Positions 1 to 8,824 of a DNA stretch of 64,000 nucleotides are shown here, piece after piece. Location of the stretch: the NCBI RefSeq assembly GCF_030151385.1, contig NZ_JASLDS010000045.1, positions 70,780 to 134,779 on the forward strand, given 5' to 3'. Under the pieces are notes generated by a model, which ran no database searches, was not told the origin of the DNA, and saw only the letters and a list, made by a program, of their open reading frames with translations. The stretch is from Soonwooa sp. Lineage in GTDB: Bacteria > Bacteroidota > Bacteroidia > Flavobacteriales > Weeksellaceae. Numbering within the stretch: the stretch's first letter is position 1; every line of letters begins with the position of its first letter. Position numbers and translations under genes: made by a program.

Positions 1-2
1 TT

Positions 3-215
3 ACGCTGAAGAATATTAATTTCAAAACCTTACTAAGTTTGTTGCCCGAGCAAGAATTTGTTCAGATAAATAAAAAAGAAGTTTTAGCAATTTCAGTGGT
101 CAAAGCTTTTTCGGATAATGAAATTGTCACCAACATTCACAAAGATGGAGAACCAATTCTGAAACTCGCTTTAACAGAAGCTTTCCGAGAAAACTTTAAC
201 AAAACATTGTCCTAA
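3..215 (+). CDS. LytTR-type DNA-binding domain protein, C-terminal end only
   Basis: The window opens inside this gene; the last 70 codons are present in a frame that is open from base 3. The segment FVQINKKEVLAI followed by a short beta-rich stretch and a final LTEAFRENF resembles the second half of a LytTR DNA-binding domain, where a F-V-x-I-x-K/R motif precedes the strands that contact DNA. LytTR regulators usually bind direct repeats upstream of target genes and are commonly the output domain of two-component response regulators. The receiver part, if any, lies outside the window, so it cannot be said whether a histidine kinase partner exists. The assignment rests on this short motif pattern only. 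Confidence 0.55.
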   Translation, partial: TLKNINFKTLLSLLPEQEFVQINKKEVLAISVVKAFSDNEIVTNIHKDGEPILKLALTEAFRENFNKTLS

Positions 216-373
216 GGCTTGATTAAATTTTCGAAGCAAAACATTACAGAAAAGCTCACAATTTTGCAGTAAAATTTCATTACATAAATCGTGGGTTTCA
301 TTTCATTTTTGCGATTGACTATCGGATTTGTATTATTTTCTTTAGAATTTTACCACAGCAAAATGTTTAGGTT

Positions 374-2653
374 ATGAAGAAGTACAGAAATCTTATATTT
401 TATGTTGTAACAATTGTTTTCTTTTCCATTCTTATGTATTGGTTTTTCACGGAAGGAAAAACTTTGGAAAGCGCCAATCACAGCATTAATAATGCATCGG
501 GCAAATCGATGTGGGAAAACTTCAGCGAATCTTTTTTAGAAAATCTACATCATCCTTTAGCTTTATTACTTTTACAAATCGTTGCCATATTGCTGACTGC
601 GAGGCTTTTTGGATGGATTTGTGTTAAAATCCGACAACCCTCTGTCATCGGCGAAATGATTGCTGGCATTGTGCTCGGACCATCACTTCTAGGGATGTAT
701 TTTCCAGACTTTTCTGCGTTTCTATTTCCAAAAGAATCTTTAGGAAACCTACAGTTTTTAAGTCAAATAGGTCTAATTCTCTTCATGTATATCGTGGGAA
801 TGGAATTGGATTTAAGTGTATTAAAAAAGAAAGCGCACGACGCCATTGTTATTAGTCATGCTAGCATTATCATTCCATTTGCTTTGGGAATAGGACTTTC
901 TTATTTTATTTATCTACAATTTGCACCAGACAAAATTCCGTTTAGTTCATTCGCGTTATTTATTGCGATTGCGATGAGTATCACGGCTTTTCCTGTTTTG
1001 GCAAGAATTGTCCAAGAACGAAATCTTCAAAAAACAAAACTCGGAACCGTGGTTATCACTTGCGCTGCAGCAGACGACATCACGGCTTGGTGTATTCTCG
1101 CGGCAGTTATTGCGATCGTAAAAGCGGGTTCTTTCGCGAGTTCTATTTATGTCATTTTGATGGCGATTGCTTATGTTATTTTGATGATAAAAGTTGTTCG
1201 TCCTTTCGTAAAACGCGTCGCAGAACTACAATCGGGAAAAGGCATTATTAGCAAATCGATTGTTGCCATATTTTTCTTAATCCTCATCATCTCATCATAC
1301 ACAACAGAAGTTATCGGAATCCATGCTTTATTTGGTGCTTTTATGGCAGGAGCAATTATGCCCGAAAATACAAAGTTCAGAAACATCTTTATTGAAAAAA
1401 TAGAAGATGTTGCCCTTGTATTGTTGTTGCCTTTATTCTTTGTATTCACTGGTTTGAGAACGCAAATAGGTTTGTTAAATGACATCGAATTGTGGAAAAC
1501 AACAGGACTTATTATTTTGATTGCTGTTATTGGAAAATTTGCTGGAAGTGCGCTTACTGCTCGATTTCTAAAGATAAATTGGAAAGATAGTCTCACCATT
1601 GGTGCCTTGATGAACACACGAGGTTTGATGGAATTAATTGTTCTCAATATTGGCTACGATTTAGGTGTTTTGGGACCAGAAATTTTCGCGATGATGGTGA
1701 TTATGGCTTTGGTGACAACCTTTATGACAGGACCTGCTTTGGACTTGATTAATTTTTTTTTTAAAAAATCCAAATCATCGATTGAGGAAGAGGACGACGC
1801 CAATACCAGCAAATACAAAGTTTTATTATCTTTTGTAAAAGCCGAAACGGGCAGCACTTTGTTAAAGTTAGCAGATAACTTTACGCACAAAATGAATGAA
1901 AACAAATCGATTACAGCCATGAATTTTGGTCCTGTTGACGATTTGCACAACTTCGCTTTAGCAGATTATGAGAAGCAACAGTTTGAAGATATTATTCACA
2001 CTTCGCACCAATTGAAAACCAGTATTACAACAATGTTTAAAGCTTCTAATGACATTGAATCTGACATCATAACCACGACCAAAAAAGGCAATTATGACTT
2101 GTTGTTGATTATGTTGGGAAGTTCAATTTTTGAAGGAAGTTTGTTGGGACGATTGTTAGGTTTCACGACCAATATTATTAATCCTGAAAAGCTGTACAAT
2201 ACGGTAAAAGGGAAAACCAATATCTTTAACAGTACGCCTTTCGATGACTTCACTTTGAGTATTTTGGATAAAATAAATATCCCTGTCGGCATCATGCTTG
2301 ACAAAGGTTTTAAAACTGCTGACAAGGTATTTATCCCGATTTTTGACTTAGGAGATTTCTACTTGTTAGAATATGCAAAACGGTTGATTAATAATAACGA
2401 TGCGCAAATAATTATTCTGGATGCAGCTGGACAAATTCGTAAGAATGTTGAAATCCGCGAACTTATCCGAAACATCGAACAAATGGCGCCAAACCACATA
2501 AGCCTCCGAACAGACAAATCCATTGAAAAAGACTTTTTGGAATCTCAAGACCTTATGATTATCAGCAACCGAAGTTGGAAAAATCTTGTAGACAGCAAAA
2601 GCCTTTGGTTATCAGATGTACCATCAACATTAATCATCTCCAATCCGAAGTAA
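374..2653 (+). CDS. Cation:proton antiporter, CPA2/Kef type
   Basis: A 759-residue inner-membrane protein that probably exchanges Na+ or K+ for protons. A first hydrophobic segment lies at residues 8-26 and is followed by about 12 membrane segments between roughly 60 and 450, matching the Na_H_Exchanger domain. The Asp-Asp pair at 234-235 (AADDITAW) is the ion-binding motif seen in electrogenic CPA2 members. The C-terminal 290 residues are soluble and look like a universal-stress-type regulatory domain rather than a TrkA-N domain, since no Rossmann GxGxxG is visible. The gene stands alone, with 158 bases before it and 115 after it. The transported ion cannot be read from sequence. Confidence 0.85.
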   Translation: MKKYRNLIFYVVTIVFFSILMYWFFTEGKTLESANHSINNASGKSMWENFSESFLENLHHPLALLLLQIVAILLTARLFGWICVKIRQPSVIGEMIAGIVLGPSLLGMYFPDFSAFLFPKESLGNLQFLSQIGLILFMYIVGMELDLSVLKKKAHDAIVISHASIIIPFALGIGLSYFIYLQFAPDKIPFSSFALFIAIAMSITAFPVLARIVQERNLQKTKLGTVVITCAAADDITAWCILAAVIAIVKAGSFASSIYVILMAIAYVILMIKVVRPFVKRVAELQSGKGIISKSIVAIFFLILIISSYTTEVIGIHALFGAFMAGAIMPENTKFRNIFIEKIEDVALVLLLPLFFVFTGLRTQIGLLNDIELWKTTGLIILIAVIGKFAGSALTARFLKINWKDSLTIGALMNTRGLMELIVLNIGYDLGVLGPEIFAMMVIMALVTTFMTGPALDLINFFFKKSKSSIEEEDDANTSKYKVLLSFVKAETGSTLLKLADNFTHKMNENKSITAMNFGPVDDLHNFALADYEKQQFEDIIHTSHQLKTSITTMFKASNDIESDIITTTKKGNYDLLLIMLGSSIFEGSLLGRLLGFTTNIINPEKLYNTVKGKTNIFNSTPFDDFTLSILDKINIPVGIMLDKGFKTADKVFIPIFDLGDFYLLEYAKRLINNNDAQIIILDAAGQIRKNVEIRELIRNIEQMAPNHISLRTDKSIEKDFLESQDLMIISNRSWKNLVDSKSLWLSDVPSTLIISNPK

Positions 2654-2768
2654 GTTTAACATTAAGATTCATTAATTATTCAAAAAATAAAAGCACTGCG
2701 AAAAAAAGCGCAATAGCTCTTTGTAACAAAAAACATTTTTGCTAGTCTAATTGCATAGACAAGCATTT

Positions 2769-4964
2769 ATGAACAAGAAAATTATTTTAGCGGCGAGTTT
2801 ATTTTTAAGCATTCAAGTGGCATTTGCACAAGAGACTAAAAAAGATAACTCAAAGGAAAAACAAATTGAAGAGGTTACCATAACCAAAACTAAAAAAGCT
2901 GTTGAGCAAAAAGCCGACAGAACTATTTTTGACTTTTCGGAGCAAGCGAGCCTTAACTCAGGGTCCTCTTTGGAAGGTATCAAAAAACTTCCAGGCATGG
3001 TGGTTACTGACATCGCAGGAATGATGTATCAGGGAAAACCACTTCAAGTCTATATGGATGGACGACCGCTTAACATTTCGACCAACGATTTGACGGCATT
3101 CCTAGAAGGTATGCCTGCATCGGCGATTGAGCGTGTGGAAGTGGTGACGCAACCTGGCGCAGAATTCCCTGCAACTTCGGGTGGTGCCATTCTAAATATT
3201 ATCACTTCAAAATCTGCTAAAAACTATTTGACAGCGACTTACTCTGGCGGATATCGATTTTCGGATTATGATAAATTCAGAAATAGATTTAATAATAGCA
3301 TCGTTTTAAATTCTAGAAATAAAGTTTTTGGATGGCAATTTAGTGCTGGTCAAACTTATGCCGAAACATTCTCTAGCAACCAAATGGATGACATTTCTAG
3401 AGCTTTTGGTGATAAATATGCAAGAGGTTATTTTGCAAAAGGCGCTTTAACTTTCGATATTGGACAAGATCGATTGTTGTTAAATTACGATTATTACAAC
3501 TCTAATAACGATGCTTACAACAATTCTAATGGTACGGCTTTGTTCGAATCTCCAATTGAATCAGGAAATCAAGTTGTGGCAAATTATCTAAACCTTGGTA
3601 AAAGCAAAACAAAAAGTGATCGAAACGAGATTACAGCAACTTACCAAAAGCGATTTGCAGACAAAAACCAAAAGTTAGACATCAAAGCAAATTACTCAAA
3701 CTTTAAATCAACTTTTGACCAAGTTGGCACCAATGATGTTTTTGCACCAGCAGGAACAGAGCATTTTAGCGCTAATATGGACAATGCTTCTAATCAGAAT
3801 TATTACAATCTTCGCGTCGATTATTCGCAACCGATAAAATTATTGGATGAGGGCAAAATTAGTTTTGGAGGTTTATACGAAAAGACAGATTTCACGACAG
3901 ATTTCTTAGGGATCAGAAACTTAGATTATCAAAGACAAACAGCTTCGACTTATGCCGAATTAAATACAAAGATTCAGAAGTTTAGTTTTATTGCAGGTCT
4001 TAGAGCCGAAGATTACGACATTTCTGGTAAATCTTTAAACTTAAGAAAAAACCAATGGGATGATTTGACGGCTTTCAAAAAGTTTGAGTTGTTCCCAAAT
4101 GCGAGTTTACAATATGATTTTGCGAAAAGCTTGTATTTTAACTTAAACTACAACCGAAAAATTAGCTTGCCATCGACAGGTCAATTGAACCCGAACAACA
4201 CAACGTTCCAAAATCCAAACGTTAGCATTTCTGGTAACCCAAATGTGCAACCGACGATTTACAACAACTTCGAGGCAAAAATTAGCGCTTTCGATTATGC
4301 CTTTATCAGCTATGATGTGAGCACCGTGAAAGACCAAGTGATGATGCATGTGGAACGCGATGGCTACAACATTTCGCAGACCAATGTCAACATCCACAGT
4401 TTGACACAACACAGCTTCAACATTGGACTTCCTGTGCCGTTTATGATTTTTAGCAAACCGCTTAGCGAGATCATGAAGTTTAATTTTAATCCTGACAAAA
4501 TCAATTTCTTGTATTTCTATGCAGGTTACCAATTCCAAGATATTAAAGAAGTGGTTGACAGAAAAGGTATGTGGTTCTTTAATGTAGCTGGACAATTTAT
4601 TCTTCCTTATGATATTAAATTCGCTCCAAATTTCTCGTATTCAACAAAAGGGAATTATTATTTCTTCCAGTCGACACAACCAATTATGAATCGTGTTGAC
4701 CTTAATTTCAGCAAGAAATTTAATAAAGATAGAATTACGTTAAGCTTATTTGCGAATGATATTTTTAACAGCTCGAGAATGAGTTTCAAAACAGTTAATA
4801 CTGCAACACCAATCTATTTGCAAAACCGTTGGGACAGCAGAAACTTTGGTTTCTCCATCAACTATAAAATCCCAACTAAAAATAAGTTAGCAAAAGTTGA
4901 CCAAAATCTATTGAATCAAGATGCGCCAAAAGAAGATAATGGCGGCTTGATGAACCAAAAGTAG
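2769..4964 (+). CDS. Outer-membrane beta-barrel family protein (TonB-receptor-like)
   Basis: About 731 residues. The ATG at 2769 is preferred because it begins a clear signal peptide (MNKKIILAASLFLSIQ...AFA); an in-frame TTG 18 bases upstream adds only six unlikely residues. After the signal comes a short linker with IEEVTITKTKKA, a plug-like domain at about 55-150 (GSSLEGIKKLPGM, VEVVTQPGAEFPA) and a beta-barrel rich in aromatic residues to the end. This is the Bacteroidota OMP_b-brl_3 type, related to TonB-dependent receptors but without an N-terminal carboxypeptidase-like repeat. The substrate is unknown. No SusD partner or transport gene is adjacent, so it is probably not a SusC-type glycan importer. 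It is followed by a strong terminator. Confidence 0.8.
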   Translation: MNKKIILAASLFLSIQVAFAQETKKDNSKEKQIEEVTITKTKKAVEQKADRTIFDFSEQASLNSGSSLEGIKKLPGMVVTDIAGMMYQGKPLQVYMDGRPLNISTNDLTAFLEGMPASAIERVEVVTQPGAEFPATSGGAILNIITSKSAKNYLTATYSGGYRFSDYDKFRNRFNNSIVLNSRNKVFGWQFSAGQTYAETFSSNQMDDISRAFGDKYARGYFAKGALTFDIGQDRLLLNYDYYNSNNDAYNNSNGTALFESPIESGNQVVANYLNLGKSKTKSDRNEITATYQKRFADKNQKLDIKANYSNFKSTFDQVGTNDVFAPAGTEHFSANMDNASNQNYYNLRVDYSQPIKLLDEGKISFGGLYEKTDFTTDFLGIRNLDYQRQTASTYAELNTKIQKFSFIAGLRAEDYDISGKSLNLRKNQWDDLTAFKKFELFPNASLQYDFAKSLYFNLNYNRKISLPSTGQLNPNNTTFQNPNVSISGNPNVQPTIYNNFEAKISAFDYAFISYDVSTVKDQVMMHVERDGYNISQTNVNIHSLTQHSFNIGLPVPFMIFSKPLSEIMKFNFNPDKINFLYFYAGYQFQDIKEVVDRKGMWFFNVAGQFILPYDIKFAPNFSYSTKGNYYFFQSTQPIMNRVDLNFSKKFNKDRITLSLFANDIFNSSRMSFKTVNTATPIYLQNRWDSRNFGFSINYKIPTKNKLAKVDQNLLNQDAPKEDNGGLMNQK

Positions 4965-4992
4965 ACACTCAATCACACATTTATATTACTAG

Positions 4993-5022
4993 AAAAGGCA
5001 TCTGAAATTCGGATGCCTTTTT
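4993..5022 (+). terminator. Intrinsic terminator after the beta-barrel gene
   Basis: AAAAGGCATC and GATGCCTTTT form a 10 bp stem with a 9-base loop followed by further T residues. It lies 28 bases after the stop codon. Confidence 0.85.
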
Positions 5023-5165
5023 GTTTTGGATAATTTTCTTTGAATAATATCAGTAGAAATTATTATAAAATCTTAGGTTGAAGAATTTATACTATATGTT
5101 GCTAGTAAAGTCCCGTTTAATCGAATTTTTTATTGTCCGCTTAATTACCTAAATAAGATAGATAA

Positions 5166-5235
5166 TGTCATTCAGAGCGAAGCGAAGAATCTCAAGTATT
5201 TGATCACCAGAGATTCCTCCTCCGTCGGAATGACA
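5166..5235. repeat. REP-like palindromic intergenic repeat
   Basis: The arm starting TGTCATTCAGAGCGAAGCGA is mirrored by an arm ending TCCGTCGGAATGACA, with AGAATCTC and GAGATTCC as inner complementary parts. The ends TGTCATTC and GAATGACA are exact inverted repeats. Extragenic elements with a TCATTC-CGA-GGA-GAATC character are, from general knowledge, scattered in many Bacteroidota genomes. The 386-base gap between the terminator side and the next gene (4965-5350) holds nothing else that can be recognised. Confidence 0.7.
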
Positions 5236-5350
5236 AGCTTTGTTTTAAAAAATGACTAAGGCACTACTTAGGATTATCAATATCGAATTTGTACACTTTA
5301 TTATTTTGCAAAATTTGAAGTTCAGCTTTTTGACCTGTAGATTTAATGTT

Positions 5351-5695
5351 TTAAATTATTTCATCTGCAATTCTTTTTGCTTTTTGAAATTCCATTTCTT
5401 CATTAAATGTCATTTGAATCCCAACCTCCTCAAATGAATAACTATATTCATCACTTCCAACTTGAAAATATGGCCAGCCATTTCGCAATACTTTTTTTGT
5501 ATCAATAGTATTTGGACTTAAAATTTTTTCCCAACTTTCAGAATCCAACTTAATTTCACCACAAATTAAGAATTCAAATTCTCCATTTTTAAAATCAGTT
5601 TTTGATTCTAAGTTTAATAGATTTTCTTCAGTATTTTCTTTTTGAAAATCTGATTCCTTCTTTTTATTTTTCTTCCAAAAATTAAATATACTCAT
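5351..5695 (-). CDS. Hypothetical protein, 114 residues
   Basis: The product is not recognised. The ATG at 5695 is chosen (MSIFNFWKKNKKKES); an in-frame TTG 12 bases upstream is a weaker choice. The N-terminal 35 residues are charged and low in complexity, and the rest (GEFEFLICGEIKLDS, GWPYFQVGSDEYSYSFEEVG) looks like a compact alpha/beta fold with several aromatic residues. There is no signal peptide or membrane segment. It is the last of three leftward genes in an AT-rich patch and lies 38 bases after the zinc-ribbon gene. Small acidic proteins in such patches are sometimes immunity proteins, but nothing here proves this. Confidence 0.6.
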   Translation of the reverse strand: MSIFNFWKKNKKKESDFQKENTEENLLNLESKTDFKNGEFEFLICGEIKLDSESWEKILSPNTIDTKKVLRNGWPYFQVGSDEYSYSFEEVGIQMTFNEEMEFQKAKRIADEII

Positions 5696-5733
5696 ATCTT
5701 CAAGCAAAACTTTTAATCGAAAAATAATACAGA

Positions 5734-6027
5734 TTAATTAAGCTTTAACATCCAATTTAGATTTAGAGAACCACATTTTGGGCAGTTCGCATATTCACTT
5801 TCCAAATTATTAAAATCACATCGTTTACACTTATCATGCACTTCATTAATATGTGACACAATAAATTTGGCAACAGTTAAACTTAATTTAAAATCAGTAT
5901 TTAAAAACCTTACAGCAGTAATTGGTGAATCGTTTACAAGACGCGTTATTTTTTGTTTTTCATTAATTGTAAAATTCGGAATTTCTACGCCTTCTATTGG
6001 TAAACATTTTGGACATTTAATTCTCAT
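5734..6027 (-). CDS. Small zinc-ribbon hypothetical protein
   Basis: A 97-residue protein with CPKC at residues 5-8, CKRC near 67-70 and CPKCG near 82-86, that is, three Cys-x-x-Cys knuckles likely to bind zinc. The middle section (NEKQKITRLVNDSPITAVRF) is helical, and FKLSLTVAKFIVSHI could be an amphipathic or helix-turn-helix-like helix. It resembles proteins that use an L7/L12-C-terminal-like helix to dock, but no family is firmly recognised. It lies 65 bases after the DUF1444 gene and reads in the same direction, so joint transcription is likely. Confidence 0.65.
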   Translation of the reverse strand: MRIKCPKCLPIEGVEIPNFTINEKQKITRLVNDSPITAVRFLNTDFKLSLTVAKFIVSHINEVHDKCKRCDFNNLESEYANCPKCGSLNLNWMLKLN

Positions 6028-6092
6028 GATTTCTTTTTACAATTAATGCTACTATTGGAATTAGAATTTGGTTGTAGTTAAACAATAGCTTT

Positions 6093-6893
6093 TTATTTAT
6101 TCCAAACTTCAAATTTATTATCTACTAAATGAAATAATTTATCAGAAACAACATGGTCTCCACTTTCATTTATTTCTATAATCGTCTTTTCAATTCGTTC
6201 AATACTATCTTTATCTTCACTTCCAGTTACAAATAACAAATCTCTAGCAGGAATTCCTATAATAATCTCACCCAATACAGGGAAGTTGTCTTTGTTCCAA
6301 ATGTCAAGCAAGATTAAACTTGATTCATAATTACCACCAGCAATTAACATGAAAGCATTTTCATCTCCATTTCTTTCAATACTTTCGATAATTGCGTTTA
6401 AGTTGTTAGTTGCTAATTCTAACAAATCGCTTTTATCTATTTGAAGTTTTTCTAAATCCTTGATATTTAAATATGATATATTCTCTTCTCTATCTTCAGC
6501 ATAAAAAATATACAGATCCGAATTATATTTTTCAAAAACATTTATATTGTCATTTTCATTTTTAAATAGTTTAAACATTTCATCTAAGAACCTCTTATCT
6601 TTAATAATTGGAATTATCCGACTGACATTTATTTCTTCTCTAGGAGAATATAGATTTTCAGCTGCTTTAACATACCGTTCTAAAATTTCATCTAAATCGT
6701 TTGGTTCGGATCTATATTCAGAATATGAATTATCTAAAAAATGGATATATTCTTCATTTTCGTCCTTAGTTTTTATTTCAAGTGGAGAAATTTTCAAAAG
6801 CTTTATTCCTGAGATTTTTTCACTAAGCTTTTTAAAGAAAAAATTAGAAAACTCTATTTCAGAAAGTAGTTTTCCGTGTTCTAGATTACTCAT
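6093..6893 (-). CDS. DUF1444 (YtpQ-like) family protein
   Basis: A 266-residue cytoplasmic protein. The family pattern is visible: an N-terminal helical part, a central region with SDLYIFYAEDREENISYL, the helix LLELATNNLNAIIESI, and a C-terminal beta-rich half with LILLDIWNK and GEIIIGIPARDLLFVTGS. DUF1444 proteins have no established biochemical role. The gene is more AT-rich than its neighbours and heads a three-gene leftward group of unknown proteins, which suggests an accessory segment. No partner toxin or enzyme is present. Confidence 0.65.
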   Translation of the reverse strand: MSNLEHGKLLSEIEFSNFFFKKLSEKISGIKLLKISPLEIKTKDENEEYIHFLDNSYSEYRSEPNDLDEILERYVKAAENLYSPREEINVSRIIPIIKDKRFLDEMFKLFKNENDNINVFEKYNSDLYIFYAEDREENISYLNIKDLEKLQIDKSDLLELATNNLNAIIESIERNGDENAFMLIAGGNYESSLILLDIWNKDNFPVLGEIIIGIPARDLLFVTGSEDKDSIERIEKTIIEINESGDHVVSDKLFHLVDNKFEVWNK

Positions 6894-6944
6894 AAATTCT
6901 ATTCTTATATTTTGTCAAACAGTATAATTGACTTAACGAAAACC

Positions 6945-7643
6945 TTACAAAGTCTCACACGCTTGCCAAACCTTATCATTCTTTGGTAATGGCGCAATGA
7001 TTTCAATCTCTTCTTTTGTTACAGGATGAACAAAATTCAGCTTTCTAGCATGAAGATTAATGCCGCCGTCGGGATTTGAGCGTGGCGAACCATATTTGAG
7101 ATCACCTTTTATTGGAGTACCGTTTTTTGATAATTGTGCTCGGATTTGGTGATGACGACCAGTTTCTAAATCGATTTCCAACAACAAATAATTGTCCAAA
7201 GTCTGAAGTAAATTGTAAGTCAAAATCGCTTCTTTTGCACCATCAGTCGGTTTGGAGAAGACAATCGCTTTGTTATTTTTTTCATTCTTTTTAAGATAAT
7301 TCACCAAACGTTGCGAAGTTGGAATCATCTCTTTTGCCACCAAAGCCCAATAGGTCTTTTTCACTTCCCGATTAGCAACCATCTGCGTTAAACGAGAAAG
7401 CGCTTTGGAAGTTTTAGCATAAATAACCAAACCAGAAGTTGGTCTATCGATACGATGCACCAAACCCAGAAATACATTTCCGGGCTTGTCATCTCTTTTT
7501 TTAATAAAATCTTTAATAAGTTCCAGCAACGACGAATCACCAGTTTTGTCACCTTGTACCAGTTGACCAACCTTTTTGTTAATCACCATCATGTGATTAT
7601 CCTCGTAGACGATTTGCGATGCAGAAAAAGTTTGTTCTGACAT
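6945..7643 (-). CDS. RluA-family pseudouridine synthase
   Basis: A 232-residue RNA-modifying enzyme that isomerises uridine to pseudouridine in rRNA or tRNA. The signature HRIDRPTSG contains the catalytic Asp at residue 66, followed by GLVIYAKTSKA; the later ETGRHHQIRAQL and GSPRS motifs are also typical. There is no N-terminal S4 domain, so it is the short RluA/TruC-like form. The start codon overlaps the stop of the upstream small membrane protein gene (TAATG), which indicates translational coupling. It ends the panB operon. Which uridine is modified cannot be decided here. Confidence 0.92.
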   Translation of the reverse strand: MSEQTFSASQIVYEDNHMMVINKKVGQLVQGDKTGDSSLLELIKDFIKKRDDKPGNVFLGLVHRIDRPTSGLVIYAKTSKALSRLTQMVANREVKKTYWALVAKEMIPTSQRLVNYLKKNEKNNKAIVFSKPTDGAKEAILTYNLLQTLDNYLLLEIDLETGRHHQIRAQLSKNGTPIKGDLKYGSPRSNPDGGINLHARKLNFVHPVTKEEIEIIAPLPKNDKVWQACETL

Positions 7644-7969
7644 TATTGCTCTACGTTTCTATTTCGTCCAAATAACGACATAATAACACCTGCTATTAGT
7701 CCGATGGTTCTGATAGCAGCAAATCTAGAATCTAACGGCAAGAAAACACCAACAATACAAAGTCCCGCAGCGATGTACATTGGGATTTTAAATTTTGGAT
7801 TGCCTAAAGTTGGCGCTTGCAAAATAAAACTAGCTCCCACCAAAATATAGAATAGTTTATTATAAATAATGCTGTTAATCTCTGGAGAAAATGGTTGGAT
7901 CCAACCTATTACGAGACAAGCGATGGCAGCAAAAGAGACACCCGCTTGTATTGCCATTGTATTTTTCAT
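7643..7969 (-). CDS. Small four-helix membrane protein of unknown function
   Basis: A 108-residue protein made almost entirely of four hydrophobic segments (about residues 7-24, 36-52, 62-79 and 86-102) with a short basic tail ending GRNRNVEQ. There is no conserved catalytic motif. Similar small membrane proteins are found beside housekeeping genes in flavobacteria. It lies 3 bases after the hydrolase gene and overlaps the pseudouridine synthase start, so it belongs to the same transcript. Confidence 0.75.
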   Translation of the reverse strand: MKNTMAIQAGVSFAAIACLVIGWIQPFSPEINSIIYNKLFYILVGASFILQAPTLGNPKFKIPMYIAAGLCIVGVFLPLDSRFAAIRTIGLIAGVIMSLFGRNRNVEQ

Positions 7970-7972
7970 ATT

Positions 7973-8824
7973 TTATTTCTTTTGTTTTAACAACCAAGTC
8001 GGAATTGCTTCCACCAAATCTGCGTTAAGAATATTGTTGTGGTATTTATCTTTATATTCCCAAAGGAAAACTTTTCCTTGGTTTTTCATTTCGTCAAAAA
8101 AACGAAAATTACTTTGTGGTAAAGCATCCGTATCCAAACTTCCGTGTACAATCCAAATCGGAAGCCTTTTAAGCTCACTCATTTTATCAAATTCCGAAAT
8201 CCCAGAAACATTAATTGCCGCAGCAAATAAATCTGGTCTTTTGGAAATGGCATTCATCGTCGTTGCGCCACCCATCGAAAATCCCATCACGTAGATTCTG
8301 TCTTTATCGATATTGGGATTATTTTTAATTAAATCATCAACATTTTTTAAAACCAAATCCAGATATCCATTAGACTCCGAAGCTTTTACATTTCGAGTTT
8401 CATCCAAGTGATAATTTGACGAGCGAACCGAAAACTGAGGCGACAACACAAAAACAGGATACTTATCTCTATTTTCTGGCATTAACCACATTTTCGACAA
8501 AACACCCATTTGCGAAGTATTGTTAGTCCCCATTGCTCCAAAACCATGAAAAACCAAAATCAAAGGATATTTTTTATTGGTTTCAATAGTTTTCGGACTT
8601 AGAAAACGATAATTTACTTCGATATTATCATTTTTAAATTTTCCTTCTTTAAAATCAGAATAATCCAAGCTTTTAATCGCTTGAATTTTCTTTAAAACCA
8701 CCAAAGAATCTGGACTATCTCTAAACTCTGTTTTGGTACCGTATTTCAAATTTTTCGAAACACAAGACGTCAAAAACAAAGCTACGAAAGCCGCAAATAA
8801 AAGCTTAGTAACTTTCTGATGCAT
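7973..8824 (-). CDS. Lipoprotein alpha/beta hydrolase (esterase/prolyl-oligopeptidase-like)
   Basis: A 283-residue predicted lipoprotein with a type II signal (LFLTSC, lipidated Cys21). The fold is recognised from LILVFHGFGAMG (oxyanion region, about 88-99), the nucleophile elbow GFSMGG with Ser183, IVHGSLDTDALP around the acid, and a late His in KDKYHNN. This arrangement is that of feruloyl-esterase/PHB-depolymerase-like and dienelactone-hydrolase-like enzymes in the periplasm or on the inner face of the outer membrane. The substrate is unknown. Its start lies 20 bases inside the end of panB, so translation is coupled although the functions look unrelated. Confidence 0.85.
   Translation of the reverse strand: MHQKVTKLLFAAFVALFLTSCVSKNLKYGTKTEFRDSPDSLVVLKKIQAIKSLDYSDFKEGKFKNDNIEVNYRFLSPKTIETNKKYPLILVFHGFGAMGTNNTSQMGVLSKMWLMPENRDKYPVFVLSPQFSVRSSNYHLDETRNVKASESNGYLDLVLKNVDDLIKNNPNIDKDRIYVMGFSMGGATTMNAISKRPDLFAAAINVSGISEFDKMSELKRLPIWIVHGSLDTDALPQSNFRFFDEMKNQGKVFLWEYKDKYHNNILNADLVEAIPTWLLKQKK

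Noticed and set aside
2751..2768. TTG start extending the beta-barrel protein by six residues
   Set aside because: The ATG at 2769 begins an ideal signal peptide.
4143..4595. Long leftward open frame (150 codons) inside the beta-barrel gene
   Set aside because: It is the antisense shadow of a gene with a clear signal peptide and domain structure.
5252..5437. Rightward open frame of 61 codons beside the palindromic repeat
   Set aside because: It overlaps the better supported leftward gene at 5351-5695 and has a low-complexity hydrophobic/aromatic composition.
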